Assembly: GCF_002081825.1 (NCBI RefSeq)
Contig: NZ_MUKU01000004.1
Span: forward strand, 167,915 to 231,914
Reading direction: 5' to 3'
Length of the DNA stretch: 64,000 nucleotides
From: Chromobacterium haemolyticum
GTDB lineage: Bacteria; Pseudomonadota; Gammaproteobacteria; Burkholderiales; Chromobacteriaceae
Shown: one piece after another, positions 45,794 to 56,066 of the stretch
Numbering within the stretch: the stretch's first letter is position 1
Layout: each line of letters starts with the position of its first letter
Notes under the pieces: generated by a model
Database searches by the model: none
What the model was told of the DNA's origin: nothing
What the model saw: the letters and a program-made list of their open reading frames with translations, nothing else
Made by a program: the position numbers and the translations under genes

Positions 45794-46704
45794 GCAGCCT
45801 CCTGTTTCAGTTGCGCCGTCCCCGGCTTCCTGGTCATGCGTCCGGACAACAAGCTGGCGCTGGCGATCAAGGCGCCGCCCGCCCATTCGCGCGGCGTCAT
45901 CGCCTCGCCGGCCAACAGATAGGCCGACGCCGCCGCGAACAACAGCTCCATCAGCATCAGCGTCATCGTCTGCGTCGCCGGCAGAATGGACACGCCGTGC
46001 TGCGATATCACGCTGGTGCATAATAGGGTCACACCCAGAATGCCCAACACCAGCCAGCTTTGCGGCGGTATTTGCAGGATGCCGCCCAGCTGCCCGGCCA
46101 GCGCCAGTTTGATCGCGCCGATGGACGCCACGCCAAACCAGATCGACGCCGACTTGACCGGCACCGGGATGGACTGGGCGCCTCGGCTGATCACATTGCC
46201 CAACGCAAAGGCCATGCCGCCGGACAGCGCCAGCCATTCGTAGCGATGGCTGAGCGGCAGTTCGCCGGCGAACAGGCCGGGCCGATATATGAAGATGAAG
46301 CAGCCAAACAGCGACAAGGCCACCACCAGCCAGCCGCTGCGGGTCAAACGCTCCTTCAGGATCAGCCGCGACAGGAACACCGTCCACAACGGCGACAGGT
46401 AAAACAAGAGCAAGACCCGCATCACCTGCCCCTCGGACACCGCCCAGGTATAGCTGTAGTTGCACCAGCCGAACACCGCGGTCAGCACCAGCAGCACCGG
46501 CTGCAGCCGGAACTGGCGGCGATAGACGTCGAAAAAGGTGATCACGCCCAGGGTGATCGCCACCAGATACACCACCAGCGAGGTCATCGCCACGCTGACG
46601 CCGCTCTGATTGAGACTCCGGAACGGATACCACATCAGCCCCCACACCAGCGCAGTGGTCAGAATGCCGGTGGTGGCCAGAAACTTTTGTTTTACAGGTG
46701 TCAT
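45790..46704 (-). CDS. EamA/DMT family transporter
   Basis: 304 residues with ten membrane helices in two EamA repeats (TALVWGLMWYPFRSL, then the second half from about residue 155). It is probably an exporter of amino acids or metabolites in the inner membrane. It is co-transcribed with the GNAT gene through an ATGA overlap and divergent from dapC, 58 bases away. Export of an acetylated metabolite is conceivable, from linkage only. Confidence 0.87.
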   Translation of the reverse strand: MTPVKQKFLATTGILTTALVWGLMWYPFRSLNQSGVSVAMTSLVVYLVAITLGVITFFDVYRRQFRLQPVLLVLTAVFGWCNYSYTWAVSEGQVMRVLLLFYLSPLWTVFLSRLILKERLTRSGWLVVALSLFGCFIFIYRPGLFAGELPLSHRYEWLALSGGMAFALGNVISRGAQSIPVPVKSASIWFGVASIGAIKLALAGQLGGILQIPPQSWLVLGILGVTLLCTSVISQHGVSILPATQTMTLMLMELLFAAASAYLLAGEAMTPREWAGGALIASASLLSGRMTRKPGTAQLKQEAA

Positions 46705-46762
46705 TGCTGTTCTTAAGATGTTCGCTGTTCGTTTGCTTGCGCCCGCTTTTCTGGAGATACCC

Positions 46763-47965
46763 GTGAACCCTCGCCTGGCCCAATTGCAGCCCTACCCGTT
46801 TCAACGCCTGCGCGCCCTGCTCGCCGGCGCGACGCCGCCCGCGGACAAGGCGCACATCAACTTGTCGATAGGCGAACCCAAGCACCCGACGCCGGCGCTG
46901 GTGGAACAGGCGCTGATAGCCAATCTGGGCGGCTTGTCGCAATACCCGGCCACGCTGGGCAGCGAAGCGCTGCGCCAGGCCTGCGCCGCCTGGATGCTGC
47001 GACGCTACGATCTGAACCTGGATGCGCAAAGCGAGATACTGCCGGTCAACGGCAGCCGTGAAGCCTTGTTTGCTTTTGTGCAGACAGTGATCGACGCAAG
47101 CGCGGAGCCGGCGCCGGTAGTGATATCCCCGAATCCTTTTTACCAGATTTACGAAGGCGCGGCACTGTTGGCCGGGGCCGAACCCTACTATGTCAACTGC
47201 CTGGCCGAACAGCGCTTCCAGCCGGACTGGAACCAGGTGCCGGAAACCGTGTGGCGGCGTACCCAGCTGGTGATTGTGTGCAGCCCCGGCAATCCCACCG
47301 GCGCGGTGATGTCGCTGGCCGACTGGGAAACCTTGTTCCAGTTGTCGGATCGCTACGGCTTCGTCATCGCCAGCGACGAGTGCTATTCCGAAATTCACTT
47401 CGGCCGGCCCCCGCTGGGAGGACTGGAAGCGGCGCGCAAGCTGGGCCGCGGCTTTGAGCGGCTGGCGATGTTCACCAGCCTGTCCAAGCGCTCCAACGTC
47501 CCCGGCATGCGCTCGGGCTTCGTCGCCGGCGACGCGGCGCTCCTGGCGAAATTCCTGCTCTACCGCACCTACCACGGCAGCGCAATGAGCCTGGCGATAC
47601 AGGCGGCCAGCGTGGCGGCCTGGAACGACGAGGATCACGTGGAGTCCAACCGGGCTCAATACATCGCCAAGTTCGACGCAGTCACCCCGCGGCTGGCGAT
47701 GGGGCTGGAGGTGCGCCGCCCGGACGCCAGCTTCTACCTGTGGGCCAAGGTGCCGGACGGGAATGATGTAGACTTCGCCAAGGCGCTGTTCGCCGAAGAA
47801 CACGTCACCGTGCTGCCGGGCAGCTACTTGGCGCGCGACGCCCACGGCGTCAACCCCGGCGCCGGCTATGTCCGCGTCGCGCTGGTGGCCACGCTGGAAG
47901 AGTGCGTGGCCGGCGTCGAGCGCATCGTCGCCTTCGCCGAACGCAGACAGCGCCAGACCCCCTGA
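46763..47965 (+). CDS. dapC: Succinyldiaminopimelate transaminase DapC
   Basis: 400 residues, class I/II aminotransferase. INLSIGEPKHPTP, SPNPFYQIYEGAA, CSPGNPTGAVMS and the PLP lysine in SLSKRSNVPGMRSGF are all present. It transfers an amino group to N-succinyl-2-amino-6-ketopimelate in lysine and peptidoglycan precursor synthesis. GTG at 46763 is chosen because GGAG lies seven bases upstream. dapD follows, which identifies the pathway. Confidence 0.92.
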   Translation: MNPRLAQLQPYPFQRLRALLAGATPPADKAHINLSIGEPKHPTPALVEQALIANLGGLSQYPATLGSEALRQACAAWMLRRYDLNLDAQSEILPVNGSREALFAFVQTVIDASAEPAPVVISPNPFYQIYEGAALLAGAEPYYVNCLAEQRFQPDWNQVPETVWRRTQLVIVCSPGNPTGAVMSLADWETLFQLSDRYGFVIASDECYSEIHFGRPPLGGLEAARKLGRGFERLAMFTSLSKRSNVPGMRSGFVAGDAALLAKFLLYRTYHGSAMSLAIQAASVAAWNDEDHVESNRAQYIAKFDAVTPRLAMGLEVRRPDASFYLWAKVPDGNDVDFAKALFAEEHVTVLPGSYLARDAHGVNPGAGYVRVALVATLEECVAGVERIVAFAERRQRQTP

Positions 47966-48049
47966 ATCCACGCGGTCCGCCTCTGGCGCGGCCGCTTGAA
48001 AGCGAATTGAATGATGACTTCCATCCACATTGCTAAAGGACTGAACACC

Positions 48050-48871
48050 ATGCACCCGATCCAGACCCTGATCGAAGAAGCGTTTGAGAAGCGCGCTGAG
48101 ATCACGCCCGCCACCGTCTCCGCCGAACTCAAGGCCGCCATCGGTCAGGTGATCGCCGAACTGGACGCCGGCCGCCTGCGCGTGGCGGAAAAACAGGGGG
48201 CCGACTGGGTGGTGAACCAGTGGGTGAAGAAGGCGGTGCTGCTGTCCTTCCGCATCCGCGACAATGACATCTCCGACGACGGCGTCAATCGCTACTTCGA
48301 CAAAGTCGACACCAAGTTCGCCGACTGGACCCCGGCCCGCTTCCAGGAAGCCGGTTTCCGCGTGGTGCCGGGCGCGGTGGCGCGCAAGGGCAGCTTCATC
48401 GCCAAGAACACCGTGCTGATGCCGTCCTACGTCAACATCGGCGCCTACGTCGACGAAGGCGCAATGGTGGACACCTGGGCCACCGTCGGCTCCTGCGCCC
48501 AGATCGGCAAGAACGTGCACCTGTCCGGCGGCGTCGGCATCGGCGGCGTGCTGGAGCCGCTGCAGGCCAACCCCACCATCATCGAGGACAACTGCTTCAT
48601 CGGCGCGCGCTCTGAAATCGTCGAAGGCGTGATCGTCGGCGAAGGTTCGGTGATCTCCATGGGCGTCTACATCGGTCAATCCACCAAGATCTACGACCGC
48701 GAAACCGGCGAGGTCAGCTACGGCCACGTGCCGCCGGGCTCGGTGGTGGTGTCCGGCAACCTGCCCAGCAAGGATGGCAGCCACAGCCTCTACTGCGCGG
48801 TGATCGTTAAGAAGGTGGACGCTCAGACTCGCAGCAAAACCAGCATCAACGAGCTGCTGCGCGGCGTGTAA
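48050..48871 (+). CDS. dapD: Tetrahydrodipicolinate N-succinyltransferase DapD
   Basis: 273 residues (E. coli 274). The left-handed beta-helix hexapeptide repeats run from about 110 to 230 ([20 protein letters not shown]). It succinylates tetrahydrodipicolinate, the step before DapC. The ATG at 48050 ([13 protein letters not shown]) follows AAAGGA and is family-typical; an in-frame ATG 39 bases upstream is rejected. Confidence 0.96.
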   Translation: MHPIQTLIEEAFEKRAEITPATVSAELKAAIGQVIAELDAGRLRVAEKQGADWVVNQWVKKAVLLSFRIRDNDISDDGVNRYFDKVDTKFADWTPARFQEAGFRVVPGAVARKGSFIAKNTVLMPSYVNIGAYVDEGAMVDTWATVGSCAQIGKNVHLSGGVGIGGVLEPLQANPTIIEDNCFIGARSEIVEGVIVGEGSVISMGVYIGQSTKIYDRETGEVSYGHVPPGSVVVSGNLPSKDGSHSLYCAVIVKKVDAQTRSKTSINELLRGV

Positions 48872-49250
48872 CCTTCCTCCGTCCGCCGGCCCGGGCGGAC
48901 AGTCGGTTCGCCCGCTGCCCGCCTTTCTCCCCTCCGTCGTCGCCTCTCGGCGTCTCCAACCGCATTGCGGTGCAGCATATTTGCATCGCGAATGCTGTTG
49001 AAATTTGGCTAGTCCACGACAAGTCTATAAAATCTCCAGTTCGAAAAGAATCGGCAAAAAAGCGGCCGCTCTCCAAGCACCGCTCAGCCCAGGCCGCGAC
49101 GCGCCGGAAGCCAAGGCGCAGCGCAAGATCAGCGCTGGGGTGACGGGCTTCAAGAGCCGCTTTGCCTGAACGGCCCGCCATCGCACCGCTCCGGGTCCGC
49201 CGTTTCAACCGAAGCCGTCCGCGGCTTCACGCATGCTATCTGGAAACTTT
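48872..49250. other. Intergenic region between dapD and mlaF
   Basis: No gene is supported. GTCCGCC/GGCGGAC at 48881-48900 is a possible dapD hairpin without a T-run. TATAAA at 49026-49031, with TTTGGC 16 bases upstream, is a candidate mla promoter with a long leader. The remaining bases are GC-rich and unremarkable. Confidence 0.45.
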
Positions 49251-50069
49251 GTGTCTTCTGACAATTTCATCGAATTCAGAAACGTCAGCTTCGCCTATGG
49301 CGAGCGGCCCATTCTGAAAAACCTCAACCTCGCTATTCCGCGCGGAAAGCTGGTGGCCGTCATGGGCGGCAGCGGCAGTGGCAAGACCACGCTGCTGCGG
49401 CTGATCTCGGGCCAGAACCGTCCGCAAAGCGGCGAAGTGCTGGTTGACGGCAAGAGCGTCGCCAAGATGAGCTCGGCCGAACTTTATCAACACCGCCGCC
49501 GCATGGGCATGCTGTTCCAGTTCGGCGCGCTGTTCACCGATCTGTCGGTGTTCGACAACGTCGCCTTCCCCATTCGCGAGCACACCAAGCTGTCGGACAG
49601 CATGGTCCGCGACCTGGTGACCATGAAACTGGAAGCCGTCGGCCTGCGAGGCACCCAGCAGCTGATGCCGGCCGAACTGTCCGGCGGCATGGCGCGCAGG
49701 GTGGCGCTGGCGCGCGCCATTGCGCTGGACCCCCAGCTGATGCTGTACGACGAGCCTTTCACCGGCCTGGATCCGATCTCGCTGGGCGTGATCGCCCACC
49801 TGATCAAAAAGCTCAACAACGCGCTGGGCACCACCGCGGTGATGGTCACCCACGACGTGCATAAATCGCTGGAGATCGTGGACCACGTGCTCTTCGTCGC
49901 CGGCGGCGAGATCGTCGCCCAGGGCACGCCGGACCAAGTTCGCAACTCGGATTCGCCATGGGTTCACCAGTTCATCTGGGGCGAGGCCGACGGCCCGGTG
50001 CATTACGCCTACCCGGCGGAGCGCTCGCTCGCCGAAGATCTGGGACTCAACGGAGGCCGCCATGCTTGA
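49251..50069 (+). CDS. mlaF: Phospholipid ABC transporter ATPase MlaF
   Basis: 272 residues. Walker A GGSGSGKTT, signature LSGGMARR and Walker B LMLYDEPFTGLD are intact. MlaF powers the MlaFEDB inner-membrane complex that maintains outer-membrane lipid asymmetry. I place the start at GTG 49251 (SSDNFIEFRNVSFAYGE) because GGAAA lies eight bases upstream; ATG at 49233 is in frame but lacks a ribosome site. It overlaps mlaE by 8 bases. Confidence 0.93.
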   Translation: MSSDNFIEFRNVSFAYGERPILKNLNLAIPRGKLVAVMGGSGSGKTTLLRLISGQNRPQSGEVLVDGKSVAKMSSAELYQHRRRMGMLFQFGALFTDLSVFDNVAFPIREHTKLSDSMVRDLVTMKLEAVGLRGTQQLMPAELSGGMARRVALARAIALDPQLMLYDEPFTGLDPISLGVIAHLIKKLNNALGTTAVMVTHDVHKSLEIVDHVLFVAGGEIVAQGTPDQVRNSDSPWVHQFIWGEADGPVHYAYPAERSLAEDLGLNGGRHA

Positions 50070-50847
50070 TTTGATCGCCGCGCCCCTGCGCAAGCTCGGC
50101 CACCTCGCCATCAACGCCGTCTGGCGGCTGGGCTTCGCCTGCCGCTTCCTCGTGGCCATCCTGCGGGGCAGCGGCCAGAGCCTGCTGCGGCCGCAGCTGA
50201 CCATACGCGAAGTCTATTTCGCCGGCGTGATGTCCTTGATCATCATCCTAGTGTCCGGCCTCTTCGTCGGCATGGTGCTGGGCCTGCAAGGCTACAGCAC
50301 CCTCGCCAAGTTCGGCTCCGCCGACGCGCTGGGCGCGGTGGTGGCGCTGGCGCTGCTGCGCGAGCTGGGTCCGGTACTGGCCGCGCTCTTGTTCGCCAGC
50401 CGCGCCGGCAGCGCGATGACGGCCGAAATCGGCCTGATGAAAACCACCGAGCAACTGGACGCGATGAGCGTGATGGCGGTCGATCCCATCGCCCGCGTGG
50501 TGGCGCCCCGCTTCTGGGCCGGCGTCATCTCCATGCCCATCCTGGCCGCGCTGTTCAACGTGGTCGGCATCTTTGGCGGCTACCTGGTGGGCGTGGTGAT
50601 GATAGGCCTGGACGTCGGCACGTTCTGGTCGCAGATGCAGGCCAACGTAGACCTGCATTTCGACGTGGTCAACGGACTGATCAAGAGCCTGTGCTTCGGC
50701 GTCGCCGTCACCCTGATCGCCGTGTTCGAAGGCTATGACGCCACTCCGACGGCCAGCGGCGTGTCCGCCGCCACCACCCGGACTGTCGTCACCTCCGCAT
50801 TGGTCATCCTGGCGCTGGATTTCATCCTGACCGCCTTCATGTTCTAG
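50062..50847 (+). CDS. mlaE: Phospholipid ABC transporter permease MlaE
   Basis: 261 residues, MlaE family (E. coli 260), with five or six membrane helices. LGAVVALALLRELGPVLAAL and the EIGLMKTTEQLDAM coupling segment are conserved. It is the membrane channel of MlaFEDB, between the ATPase and the MlaD hexamer. Confidence 0.95.
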   Translation: MLDLIAAPLRKLGHLAINAVWRLGFACRFLVAILRGSGQSLLRPQLTIREVYFAGVMSLIIILVSGLFVGMVLGLQGYSTLAKFGSADALGAVVALALLRELGPVLAALLFASRAGSAMTAEIGLMKTTEQLDAMSVMAVDPIARVVAPRFWAGVISMPILAALFNVVGIFGGYLVGVVMIGLDVGTFWSQMQANVDLHFDVVNGLIKSLCFGVAVTLIAVFEGYDATPTASGVSAATTRTVVTSALVILALDFILTAFMF

Positions 50848-50858
50848 GAAAAACCCGA

Positions 50859-51332
50859 ATGAAACGCTCTACTATTGACTTGTGGGTAGGCATTTTCGTG
50901 GCGCTGGGCATTGCCGCCGTCACCTTCCTGTCGCTGAAAGTGGCCAACCTGGTCCCGCAAAGCGCCAACCAGACCTATGTGCTGTACGCCGACTTCGACA
51001 ACGTCGGCGGACTGAAGGTCAAAGCGCCGGTCAAGGAAGCCGGCGTGGTGATCGGACGCGTAGCCGACATCCGGCTCAACCCGAAAACTTATCGCGCCCG
51101 CGTGACTCTGAATATTGACAAGGCCTATCAGATCAGCGACGACACCAGCGCGTCCATCCTGACCGCCGGCCTGCTGGGCGAACAATATATCGGCATGCTG
51201 CAAGGCGGCTCGGAAACCAATCTGGCCCCGGGCGGCACCATCACCATCACCTCCTCCGCCATGGTGCTGGAACAATTGATCGGTAAGTTCATGACGGGCT
51301 TTACCGATAGCAACAAGAGCGCTGACAAATAG
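50859..51332 (+). CDS. mlaD: Phospholipid transport protein MlaD (MCE domain)
   Basis: 157 residues, shorter than E. coli MlaD (183) mostly at the C-terminus. One membrane helix near residues 7-29 is followed by an MCE domain (YADFDNVGGLKVKAPVKEAGV). MlaD hexamers form the periplasmic lipid tunnel. It starts 11 bases after mlaE. Confidence 0.95.
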   Translation: MKRSTIDLWVGIFVALGIAAVTFLSLKVANLVPQSANQTYVLYADFDNVGGLKVKAPVKEAGVVIGRVADIRLNPKTYRARVTLNIDKAYQISDDTSASILTAGLLGEQYIGMLQGGSETNLAPGGTITITSSAMVLEQLIGKFMTGFTDSNKSADK

Positions 51333-51421
51333 CGCGGCACAAAGACGGGGCAGCCCGCAACAAACTGCCGGCCGGCGCGCCGTCCGCGCCGCCGGCTCAC
51401 TCGCAATCGATTGGAAAAACG

Positions 51422-52051
51422 ATGAAAAAACTGCTCGCATTCTGCTGTCTGCTGTTCGGCCTGTCCGCCGTGGCCCAAGCCGCCGGCGACGCCCCCACCG
51501 ACGTGATCAAAGACGCATCCCGCCAGGTGCTGGAAGTGCTGAAACAGGACAACGGCAAGAACACCAAGCAAGTCCGCCAGCAGGCGGAAGCGGTGGCGGT
51601 GCCGATGTTTGATTTCCCGCGCATGACCGCGCTAGCCGTGGGCCTGGGCTGGCGTCAGGCCAGCGCCGAACAGCGCGCCCAACTGACTCAGCAGTTCCAG
51701 ACCCTGCTGGTGCGCACCTATTCCGCCACCATGACCCGCTTCAAAACCGCCCAGGTAGATGTCAAGCCCAACCCTGTGATGAGCAACGGCGATCGCGACG
51801 CCACGGTGAAAACCACGGTAAGCCTGCCGGGCAACGCCAACCCGGTGACGGTGGACTACTCCCTAAACAAGGGCGCGCAAGGCTGGAAGATCTATAACGT
51901 CAGCGTGGAAGGCGCCAGCCTGGTCACCGTCTATCGCAACTCCTTCAATGAAGAAGTGCGCAAAAGCGGCGTGGACGGTCTGATCAAACTGCTGCAGAAC
52001 AAGAACGCCACCCCGGTGGCCGTGGCGCCCGCAAGCAAGGGCAACAGCTGA
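51422..52051 (+). CDS. mlaC: Periplasmic phospholipid-binding protein MlaC
   Basis: 209 residues with a signal peptide (MKKLLAFCCLLFGLSAVAQA) and an MlaC/Ttg2D domain. It shuttles phospholipids between MlaA in the outer membrane and MlaFEDB. Its stop overlaps the mlaB start by one base. Confidence 0.95.
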   Translation: MKKLLAFCCLLFGLSAVAQAAGDAPTDVIKDASRQVLEVLKQDNGKNTKQVRQQAEAVAVPMFDFPRMTALAVGLGWRQASAEQRAQLTQQFQTLLVRTYSATMTRFKTAQVDVKPNPVMSNGDRDATVKTTVSLPGNANPVTVDYSLNKGAQGWKIYNVSVEGASLVTVYRNSFNEEVRKSGVDGLIKLLQNKNATPVAVAPASKGNS

Positions 52052-52344
52052 TGTTGGAACGCACCGCTCCCGGCCAAGCACGGCTCAGCGGCCGGCTGAA
52101 CATGGACAGCTGCGGCCCCTTGGCCGCGCCGCTGGCCAAACTCGCCGGCGAAGCGCCGTTGCGGCTGGACTTGTCCGGCATAGCCGGAGCCGATTCCGCC
52201 GCCTTGGCTCTGCTGCTCGGCGCGCGCCGCGCCGCCGACGCCGCCGGCCACGCCCTGTCCCTGGAAAACTGGCCAAGCGGGCTCAGCGCCCTGCTCGACC
52301 TTTACTCGCTGGCGGAATTGTTGTCAGCCCCAGCGGCGGAATGA
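52051..52344 (+). CDS. mlaB: STAS domain protein MlaB
   Basis: 97 residues (E. coli 97), a bare STAS domain (LRLDLSGIAGADSAALALLL). It binds MlaF and stabilises the ABC complex at the cytoplasmic face. The position between mlaC and mlaA fits the operon. Confidence 0.9.
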   Translation: MLERTAPGQARLSGRLNMDSCGPLAAPLAKLAGEAPLRLDLSGIAGADSAALALLLGARRAADAAGHALSLENWPSGLSALLDLYSLAELLSAPAAE

Positions 52345-52360
52345 TATGCGGAGAGGATTT

Positions 52361-53170
52361 ATGTCGTCCCTGAAACCCGCGCTGACCGGCCTGGCGCTAT
52401 CGCTGCTGCTGGCCGGCTGCGCCAGCAATCCAACGGTGCCTTACGACCGCTTCGAGCCGTACAACCGCGCCATGTACCAGGTCAACGACACCGCTGACCG
52501 CTACGTGATCAAGCCTGTGGCCGAAGGCTACAAGGCCATCACGCCGTCGCCGGTGCGCACCGGTGTCAGCAATTTCTTCGACAACCTCAAGGATGTCTAC
52601 AGCGCGCTGTCCAACGCCTTGCGCGCCGAACCGGAAAAAGCGCTGAACGACGTAATGCGGGTGGCGATGAACACCGGCTTCGGTCTGTTCGGCCTGATCG
52701 ACATCGCCAGCCAGGCCGGTCTGAAGAACAACAAGACCACCCTGGGCGACACTTTCGCCGCCTGGGGTTGGCACGACAGCAACTATCTGGTGCTGCCCTT
52801 CTTCGGCCCGTCCACCGTGCGCGACGGCGCCGGCCTGACCGCCTCGCTGGCCGGCCCCGGCCCGGAGAAGATATTTTACGACACCACCTGGCAAGCGGTG
52901 GGCTTTTACGGCCTGTACGGCGTGAACACCCGCGCCCGCTACCTGGGCGTGGAAGCCATGCTCAGCACCGCGGCGCTGGACCCGTACAGTTATACCCGCG
53001 ACGCTTATATGCAACTGCGCGCGCAGCAACTGGGCCTGCCCAACCCGACCCAGGCTGCCGACAATTTCAACCTTGACGAGCTGGTCGACTCCCCGGCCGG
53101 CAAGCAGGACAGCTCGGCGCCTGCCGCGGCAGTCCCCAACGCCAAGGCCGCAGCCTCCGCCGCGCAGTAA
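52361..53170 (+). CDS. mlaA: Outer-membrane lipoprotein MlaA (VacJ)
   Basis: 269 residues with a lipoprotein signal ending LLAGC. The MlaA signature YDRFEPYNRAMYQVND follows, and the body carries FAAWGWHDSNYLVLPFFGPSTVRDG. It removes phospholipids from the outer leaflet and hands them to MlaC. The ATG at 52361 follows GGAGAGGA; an ATG 15 bases earlier is less likely. Last gene of the operon. Confidence 0.95.
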   Translation: MSSLKPALTGLALSLLLAGCASNPTVPYDRFEPYNRAMYQVNDTADRYVIKPVAEGYKAITPSPVRTGVSNFFDNLKDVYSALSNALRAEPEKALNDVMRVAMNTGFGLFGLIDIASQAGLKNNKTTLGDTFAAWGWHDSNYLVLPFFGPSTVRDGAGLTASLAGPGPEKIFYDTTWQAVGFYGLYGVNTRARYLGVEAMLSTAALDPYSYTRDAYMQLRAQQLGLPNPTQAADNFNLDELVDSPAGKQDSSAPAAAVPNAKAAASAAQ

Positions 53171-53182
53171 ATCCGCACCCTC

Positions 53183-53221
53183 CGCTGCCGGCCGTCTCAA
53201 CGAGCCGGCAGCGTTCTTTTT
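53183..53221 (+). terminator. Terminator of the mla operon
   Basis: Perfect 10-bp stem CGCTGCCGGC / GCCGGCAGCG with an 11-base loop, then TTCTTTTT. Confidence 0.9.
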
Positions 53222-53242
53222 CACTTCTCAACAGGAAACGCC

Positions 53243-53578
53243 ATGAGCAATCTGCCAGCCTGTCCGCAATGCAACTCCGAATACACCTATCAGGATGGCG
53301 CGATGTATATCTGCCCGGAGTGCGCGCACGAATGGAACGAACAGGCAGCCCCCGCCGAAGAAGCCCGCGTAATCAAGGACGCCAACGGCAATGTGCTGCA
53401 AGACGGCGACAGCGTCACCGTGATCAAGGACCTGAAAGTCAAAGGCTCCTCGCTGGTGGTGAAAGTGGGCACCAAAGTGAAGAACATCCGCCTGGTCGAC
53501 GGCGATCACGACATCGATTGCAAAATCGACGGCATCGGCGCGATGAGCCTCAAGTCCGAATTCGTTAAAAAAGCGTAA
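53243..53578 (+). CDS. YjdM/PhnA family zinc-ribbon protein
   Basis: 111 residues. An N-terminal zinc ribbon ([16 protein letters not shown]) is followed by the PhnA C-terminal beta domain ([17 protein letters not shown]). Despite the old name, no role in phosphonate breakdown is established for YjdM. AGGAAACGCC precedes the ATG. It is a single gene between two strong terminators. Confidence 0.9.
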   Translation: MSNLPACPQCNSEYTYQDGAMYICPECAHEWNEQAAPAEEARVIKDANGNVLQDGDSVTVIKDLKVKGSSLVVKVGTKVKNIRLVDGDHDIDCKIDGIGAMSLKSEFVKKA

Positions 53579-53596
53579 CACCCGCTCCGCAAAGCA

Positions 53597-53625
53597 AAAC
53601 GCCACGGCTCCAGCCGTGGCGTTTT
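53597..53625 (+). terminator. Terminator after the yjdM-like gene
   Basis: Perfect 13-bp stem AAACGCCACGGCT / AGCCGTGGCGTTT, tight loop, then T-run. Confidence 0.9.
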
Positions 53626-53652
53626 TCATTACAAAAGCAAAGTTATCGCTTA

Positions 53653-53780
53653 GAGCCTGTTTACGATCTCGCGAGCTAGAGCGAGACCAGGCGTTGCGGC
53701 TGAGAAGGCGGAATGTACCATTTCGAAGGCGTACTCACCGTGTAACGCTCGACGACGCACAGCAGATCATAAACAGGCTC
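53653..53780. mobile_element. 128-bp MITE-like element, copy C, TTA duplication
   Basis: Ends GAGCCTGTTTACGATCT and (reverse complement) GAGCCTGTTTATGATCT. TTA flanks both ends (53650-53652 and 53781-53783). The right TTA is also the TAA stop of murA. Interior blocks CTCGCGAGC, GAGCGAGAC and CGGCTGAGAA-GCGGAATG are shared with copy A. Confidence 0.75.
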
Positions 53781-55040
<1,260 letters not shown>

Positions 55041-55289
55041 TCAGCCTTGCAGTTTTTGCCATTCGTCCGGCGTGGCGGCCTTGACGATGGACAGAGCGTG
55101 AATTTCATTGCTGGCCAGGCGGGTGGCGATCACCTCCTTGACCAGGCGGTGGCGGTCAATCAGGCGCTTGCCCTCGAAAGCCGCCGACACGATGGTGGCG
55201 TAGAAGTGGTGGCCGTCGCCCTCCACTTCCAGATGGGTACAGGCCAGACCAGCCTCGATGTATTCTTTGACTTGTTGCGGAGTAATCAT
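55041..55289 (-). CDS. ibaG: BolA family protein IbaG
   Basis: 82 residues, BolA fold. GDGHHFYATIVSAAFEGKRLIDRHRLV contains the conserved His residues that, in this family, help bind Fe-S clusters with monothiol glutaredoxins. Pairing with murA is widely conserved. Confidence 0.93.
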   Translation of the reverse strand: MITPQQVKEYIEAGLACTHLEVEGDGHHFYATIVSAAFEGKRLIDRHRLVKEVIATRLASNEIHALSIVKAATPDEWQKLQG

Positions 55290-55310
55290 GAGAAATCCCG
55301 TGGATACGCG

Positions 55311-56066
55311 TTAATGGCGCAGTTTATAGCCAGATTTGATCAGCCACAGCGTCAGGCCCGACAAGACGGCGAAACTGCCGCCCACCACCCCGGCCGATAG
55401 CCAGGGACTGACATCGGCCTGGCCGAAAAAGCCGTAGCGGAAGCCGTCTATCATGTAGAACACCGGGTTGAAATGAGATGCGGCGTACCAAAACGGCGGC
55501 AGGCTGTTGATCGAATAGAACACACCCGACAGGAAAGTCAGCGGCATGATCAGAAAGTTCTGGAAAGCGGCCAACTGGTCGAATTTTTCCGCCCAGATGC
55601 CGGCCAGAATGCCCAGCGCGCCCAACACGCCGCAGCCCAGCACAGCAAAGACCAAGGCCCACAGCGGCTGTGCCGGCAGCGGCAGGCCGAACCAGCCGGT
55701 GATGAGCAAGACCCCGGCGCCGACGGCCAAACCACGCACAACGGAGGCCAGCAGATAGGCGCCGAAGAACTCCAGCGCGGTCAGCGGCGGCAGCAGCAAG
55801 AACACGATATTACCGGTGATCTTGGACTGGATCAGGCTGCTGGAGCTGTTGGCGAAGGCGTTCTGCGCCATCGACATCATCGCCAGACCCGGAATCAGGA
55901 AGGCGGTGTAGCTGATGCCCGGATAAGCTTCGACATGGCGCGATAGCACATGGGCGAAGATCAACTGATACATCAGCGCGGTCAACACCGGCGCGGCCAC
56001 CGTCTGGAACGCCACTTTCCAGAAGCGAACCAGCTCTTTCTTGAATAGAGTCATGAAGCCGGTCAT
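55311..56066 (-). CDS. ABC-2 type permease, YadH-like
   Basis: 251 residues with six membrane helices and the ABC-2 pattern (LFKKELVRFWKVAFQTVAAPV, then SYTAFLIPGL). It pairs with the ATPase gene through an ATGA overlap. The substrate is unknown. The yadG-yadH-ibaG-murA order is a betaproteobacterial feature. Confidence 0.9.
   Translation of the reverse strand: MTGFMTLFKKELVRFWKVAFQTVAAPVLTALMYQLIFAHVLSRHVEAYPGISYTAFLIPGLAMMSMAQNAFANSSSSLIQSKITGNIVFLLLPPLTALEFFGAYLLASVVRGLAVGAGVLLITGWFGLPLPAQPLWALVFAVLGCGVLGALGILAGIWAEKFDQLAAFQNFLIMPLTFLSGVFYSINSLPPFWYAASHFNPVFYMIDGFRYGFFGQADVSPWLSAGVVGGSFAVLSGLTLWLIKSGYKLRH

Noticed and set aside
45218..48784. Very long minus-strand open frame (1188 codons) covering the GNAT gene and the antisense of dapC and dapD
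   Set aside because: Only the last 191 codons match a real family (GNAT). The rest is antisense to the DMT, dapC and dapD genes.
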